Positions 18,899-22,351 of a DNA stretch of 22,351 bases are shown here, piece by piece. The translations under genes were made by a program, and so were the position numbers. How positions within the stretch are numbered: the first letter of the stretch is position 1; each line of letters opens with the position of its first letter. The notes under the pieces were generated by a model. It saw only the letters and a program-made list of their open reading frames with translations, searched no databases and had not been told where the DNA came from. The stretch is from Haplomitrium mnioides (taxonomy: Eukaryota; Marchantiophyta; Haplomitriopsida; Calobryales): the NCBI GenBank assembly GCA_049999725.1, contig JBNGIS010036640.1, positions 1-22,351 on the forward strand, given 5' to 3'.

Positions 18899-19911
18899 GA
18901 GGAGGTGGGGGATGCATTTCTGGATGAGAACCTATTCCAAGTGAAAGTTAGAAGAGCCACGGACTATGCTGCTATCACAGAATTCCTCTGTTTCGCCTTA
19001 ATTCTGAAGGACCGCAGCAGAGAGGAAGCTATTGTGTTCCTCAGGAAGGTGAAACCATACCTCTTGATCAAAGGAGTGTTGCACAAGAGGGGGTATGATG
19101 TGATGATCACACGTTGCTTAGAGCGTGATCAATCCACATTGGTAATATAGGCCCTACATGGAGAGGAGGTGAGAGGCCATTTTGCAACAGACACTACCAT
19201 CAAGAAAATTTTGGATGCAGGGTACTAATGGCCCACTCTGCACAAAGATGTGCACTTCTGGGTGAAGAGGTGCGACGGATGCAAGAGAACGAAGAGGCTA
19301 GAAGTTAATCAGCATCACCCCTTAGTCTCCATTATTCCCTTGGCACCTTTTGAGAAGTGGGGAATTGATTTCATCGACCCAATTGCACCCTCCATTTGCA
19401 AAGGCAATAGATGCATCTTGTTGGCCACAGATTATGCAACCAAGTGGGTGGAAACCATAGCCACTCAAAAGGATGATGCCAAGACGATGGATGCCTTCCT
19501 CTATGAACAAATGTTCTGCAGATTCGAGCCTCTGTTGGAAGTGGTGAGTGATCAAGGCACCCATTTCATCAATCAAGTAATCCGAGACCTGACTACCAAG
19601 TACTTGGTCAAGCATCACCGCACCATAGCCTATCATCCCAAGGCTAATGGGCTTATCAAAAGGGCCAACGGAATCATGGGTAAGATCCTCAACAAGACGG
19701 TGGTAGCCAACAATGCGGATTGGGATCTCAAGCTGCTCACTACAACCCATGCCTACAATCTAGCGTATAAGACCACAATAGGTCACTGCCCCTATTTCTT
19801 GGTCTTTCAACAGCATGCTCTAGTGCCAATGGAATATGAGGTCCCTACCAGGCAACTGCTAGAACAGGAGAGAATGGCAGAGGATCAGAGCAAGAGGGAG
19901 AGACTTTTTAG
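18899..19911 (+). pseudogene. Integrase, zinc-binding domain and catalytic core (DDE changed to DDK)
   Basis: It would insert the DNA copy into the host genome. Frame 2, with stops at 19148 (TAG) and 19226 (TAA). The zinc-binding HHCC domain is visible: His at 19157 and 19178, then CDGC (19271-19282). Core: WGIDFID with the first Asp at codon 19367; VVSDQGTHF with the second Asp at 19550; and AYHPKANGLIKRAN, where the third acid should stand exactly 35 residues later, is Lys (AAA, 19658). Glu-to-Lys is a single G-to-A change. ATDYATKWVE and VPMEYEVPTRQL are typical of non-chromodomain plant gypsy elements. The frame is lost near 19910. Confidence 0.9.
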
Positions 19912-20259
19912 CTGGATAGCTTGGAGGAAACCAGAGAGCTAGCCCAAGGAAGATTGGAGCACCAACAACAATTGCAGAAGCAACAACACGATAAGAACCT
20001 ACAACTAACCTACCTTTGGGAGGGGAACCTTGTGCTGTTGTATGACAACAGGTTTGTGCATTTTCTTGGAAAACTACACACAAGATGGATAGGCCTCCTT
20101 GTGTTGAAGAAACTGCATCGGAATAGGTCAACCAAATTGGAGACATTGGAGGGTCACAAGTTCGCCAATCGAGTGCACTTTGACCGACTCAAGAGGTACG
20201 TAAACCATGAGGAGGAAGGTGGGGGGCCAAGTGTGATCCAATCAAAGATTCTTGGCTAG
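19912..20259 (+). pseudogene. Integrase C-terminal region (frame shifted)
   Basis: In frame 1 the polyprotein continues from LDSLEE (19912) with a Gln-rich helix, HDKNLQ, EGNLVLLYDNRF and GKLHTRWIGLLVLK, the usual post-core segment of plant gypsy integrases, to a TAG at 20257. No chromodomain follows; the tail is short, ending with HEEEGGG. It overlaps the closed frame of the core by about 30 bases because of the shift. This is the end of pol. Confidence 0.8.
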
Positions 20260-20475
20260 CAGAGATGAGTGTGTGTGTGAGTGTGGCCGGATGTGTTGTG
20301 TGGGTGAGTTTGTAGGGTGTGTGAGTTGTTATGTGTGTAAGTATGTGTGGGGGGGGGGGGGCATTTTGTGAAATTATACTGCAGCAACTTCGGGAGCCAG
20401 ACAGTGACCACTCTGAAAGAGGCAACTAGCGGATTGGTGTAAGGGGGAGGGTGTTTGCGAGGTCGTTTCACACTC
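20260..20475 (+). other. 3' untranslated region, GT-rich with a G13 run
   Basis: From 20264 the sequence is a decayed GT/GTGTGAG array, followed by 13 consecutive G at 20349-20361 and a further purine-rich GGGGGAGGG near 20443. Non-coding; the minus-strand His/Thr-rich frames are its shadows. Confidence 0.6.
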
Positions 20476-20485
20476 AAAAGGGGAG
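20476..20485 (+). other. Polypurine tract
   Basis: AAAAGGGGAG lies three bases before the 3' LTR start, in the correct place and orientation to prime plus-strand DNA synthesis. Confidence 0.75.
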
Positions 20486-21223
20486 TTATGTCAGCAAATG
20501 ACAAGGAGCACCAAGGAGGAATTTAAGAGATCAAAGGTGGCATTGGCACAATTTTCCTCTTGTAAGTGTTACGGCACCTCAGAAGCAGTGAATTGACTTC
20601 AATCAGCAAATAAGAGTGGGTTGCCTGGATCTGAGGAAGGAAATGGAGTTGTGAAGGAGAAGGAAGGGAGGTCGACTGAAGATGGGCTTGTAGGTTGCTT
20701 CAGAATGGAAAGAGGGAGTTGTGTCCGCCCGCAAGGGGGCACCACAAAAATTCAATGGAAGCAGAAGGAAGCCTATAAGTGTCATCGAAATGCAAGAATT
20801 GAGGCCATAGTAGAGAGGAACGGAGCGCCCACCAAAGGCGATCAGCCACGAGGAGAAAGAAGGATTCGAGACGCGGGGCGGAAGATCGAAGGATGGAAGT
20901 GGGAGAAGACAAGAAAATGATGTGGGGCAAGCTTTTAGATGCCACACACCAGAAGCAAAGATCGAGGAGAGAAAGGAAGGGTCAAGGCCTTTGGGAGCAG
21001 CGACTAGGCCAGGGATCGGGGGACACTTTGATCTCTCAGGCATGAAACGAGTTCTATTGGGGTCCGCGACCCCTTCCTTCAGTGTCCGCGAGTCTTAGCG
21101 AAAATATGGCGTCTTTGGAAGACTCCGAGAGATTCATCGGATTACGTGGCGCCTTCAAAAGACTCCAAAAGATTCAGCGGATTACATGGCGTCTTCAGGG
21201 AGTCTGCGGGTCTTTGCGGGGTT

Positions 21224-21376
21224 GTGGCGGGCCCAAGGAGTTCGCGGATCTTAACGAAGAGGTGGCGAGCCCAGAGTGTCCACGGGGCTTCAGCAAAGAC
21301 ATGGCAGACGCAGGAGGTCCACAGGGCTATGCAGAAACATGGCGGGCTCAAGGTGTCCGCGGTCTTCTTCGGAACC
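21224..21376 (+). repeat. 38-bp tandem repeats in 3' LTR
   Basis: RTGGC unit starts at 21224, 21262, 21301 and 21339, spaced 38, 39 and 38 as in the 5' LTR. Confidence 0.75.
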
Positions 21377-21403
21377 AAGTCAGCGCGATGGTCGAGCTTC
21401 CCC

Positions 21404-21980
21404 TTTGAAAACGGCGTTGGACGACATTCCCTCAGATTACATGGCGTCCTCACAAGTGTCTGAGAGAGTCATCAAACATGTGGCAACTCGAAGGAGCCCG
21501 TTGCATTCCACATAACAAGGTCAGCGTGTCGGTCTGCCGTCCCCTTTGAAAACGGCGTTGAACGACACAACTTCGGATCACGTGGCACTCCAAGAGAGCC
21601 CGTTGGATCCTTCGGGTCAGAGGGTGGTCAACCATGGAACCAGGTCAATGGGTCGATCAGCCTTCCTCTTTGAAAACGACGCCGGACAGCGCGGCTTCGG
21701 ATTACATGGCGCTTTGAGAAGGCTCGTTGGATCCTTCGAGTCAGAGAGGAGTCAACCACGGACGGAGGTCAGCACGGCGGTCCACCTTCTATGTTGAAAA
21801 TGGCATCAGATGGCGGCCACAGAAGAAAGTCAGCCTTGACATGTGGCACTTCGGAGGAGTCCAAGGGATCCTTCGGACTTCCCTGTCCATCGGATTCTTC
21901 AGATTAGAATCTGCGGTCAACTACGGAGCAAGGTCAAAGCGTCGGTCCAACTTCCAGGTTGAATACGACGTCGAACGGTG
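21404..21980 (+). repeat. Long tandem modules in 3' LTR
   Basis: Cores related to TTTGAAAACGGCGTTGGA at 21404, 21545, 21669, 21793 and 21958, spaced 141, 124, 124 and 165, matching the 5' LTR exactly in order and spacing. Confidence 0.8.
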
Positions 21981-22314
21981 GCAACAAAGGAAAAGTCAAC
22001 AATGGACCATGGGTTTTGCTAGATTCTGCGGACTCGAATTTGCGGGAATCTCTGGACGTGAATCCACGAGATTCCTTCAGACTCCTTTTTCGCAGGATTC
22101 TTCGGAACCCTGTTCCAAGGGGTTCTTTGGACTGGGGTTCCGTGGGAATCTTCAGAATCTAAACCTGCGAGATTCCTCGGACTCGACCCCCTTGTGATTG
22201 TTTTACTTGGAAGCAAACTGCTAATAGGCGCGACAGGTGTCGCAACGTCCGGGTTCAAGCCTAACAGGAATAACAACCTTTCTAATACGAAGGACTCATG
22301 GAGCGGAGGCTTGA

Positions 22315-22351
22315 AACAACCGCTACTTTGAACCAGTAACCGCTACTGAGT
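22315..22351 (+). repeat. Start of a dispersed repeat at the LTR breakpoint
   Basis: It begins one or two bases after LTR homology ends and contains ACCGCTACT twice, 17-20 bases apart. It is 34/37 identical to the reverse complement of 999-1035. Probably the terminus of another element inserted in the 3' LTR and running out of the window. Confidence 0.6.

Larger units (their letters stand above)
11371..22313 (+). mobile_element. Long-LTR Ty3/gypsy retrotransposon, Athila/Tat-like, inactive
   Basis: Order: 5' LTR (11371-14534), primer binding site, gag, zinc knuckles, protease, RT, RNase H, integrase, GT-rich 3' region, polypurine tract, 3' LTR (from 20489, cut off at 22313). RT before integrase defines the Ty3/gypsy order. 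No chromodomain follows integrase, and the RT motif FGLCNAPGTFQR with integrase WGIDF, ATDYATKWVE and VPMEYEVP resembles the plant Athila/Tat branch as I remember it. Both LTRs share the same internal tandem modules. In the first 143 aligned LTR bases I count 14 differences by eye, 13 of them transitions, so the insertion is old. About 15 in-frame stops and several frameshifts rule out activity. Confidence 0.88.
20489..22313 (+). repeat. 3' LTR, first 1.8 kb, then interrupted
   Basis: Starts TGTCAGCAAATGACAAGG, aligning with 11371. It follows the 5' LTR through all tandem modules to GAGGCTTGA (22305-22313), equivalent to 13157-13165. After this the two LTRs have nothing in common, so the remaining 1.37 kb is displaced or missing. 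Open frames such as 21082-21408 and 21727-22197 are repeats, not genes. Confidence 0.85.

Noticed and set aside
19322-19750. Minus-strand frame of 142 codons
   Set aside because: Shadow of the integrase core, whose DD35(E) spacing is clear on the plus strand.
21082-22197. Open frames of 80-156 codons in the 3' LTR
   Set aside because: They translate the tandem LTR modules; composition is repetitive and no partner protein family is evident.

Overview
The window is repeat-rich nuclear DNA of a plant with a large genome. A gymnosperm or other non-flowering land plant fits best, but this is inferred only from the retroelement types and very long LTRs; no host gene is recognisable. No tRNA, rRNA, CRISPR array or intact protein gene was found. 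A 100-base N run at 854-953 is an assembly gap.

Layout. (1) 1-2854: AT-rich DNA with an unidentified coding-like scrap at the left edge, a decayed 37-bp minisatellite (326-700), the gap, a possible MITE (1346-1628) and otherwise nothing recognisable. (2) 2855-10730: an old, broken Ty3-type LTR retroelement on the + strand. Related LTR pieces with a TATA box flank it, and a 3-kb non-coding leader is dotted with one degenerate heptamer. Then comes a single reading frame (6227-9961) for Gag with a CCHC knuckle, an aspartic protease, a remnant of a DNA cytosine-5 methyltransferase-like domain and the tail that follows integrase, ending in a PHD zinc finger (completed in the next frame to 10040). 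Reverse transcriptase, RNase H, the integrase core and the middle of the methyltransferase are absent. The frame has 19 stops (16 TAG, 3 TGA, no TAA) and no frameshift until the PHD finger, the pattern expected from deamination of methylated CAG and CGA. (3) 10731-11370: AT-rich spacer with a CACTA-like terminus at 10758. (4) 11371-22313: a second, unrelated Ty3/gypsy element with LTRs of about 3.2 kb, gag, protease, RT, RNase H and integrase, PBS and polypurine tract. Its domains resemble the non-chromodomain (Athila/Tat-like) plant lineages. It has stops and frameshifts, and RT and integrase have both lost catalytic acids. (5) 22315-22351: where LTR homology ends, a 37-bp sequence begins that recurs inverted at 999-1035, probably another repeat inserted in the 3' LTR.

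The most unusual content is the first element: a plant retroelement joining Gag and protease to a methyltransferase-like domain and a chromatin-reading PHD finger, itself apparently destroyed by methylation-driven mutation. Both elements are dead copies. All domain calls are read from motifs; no database search was possible.
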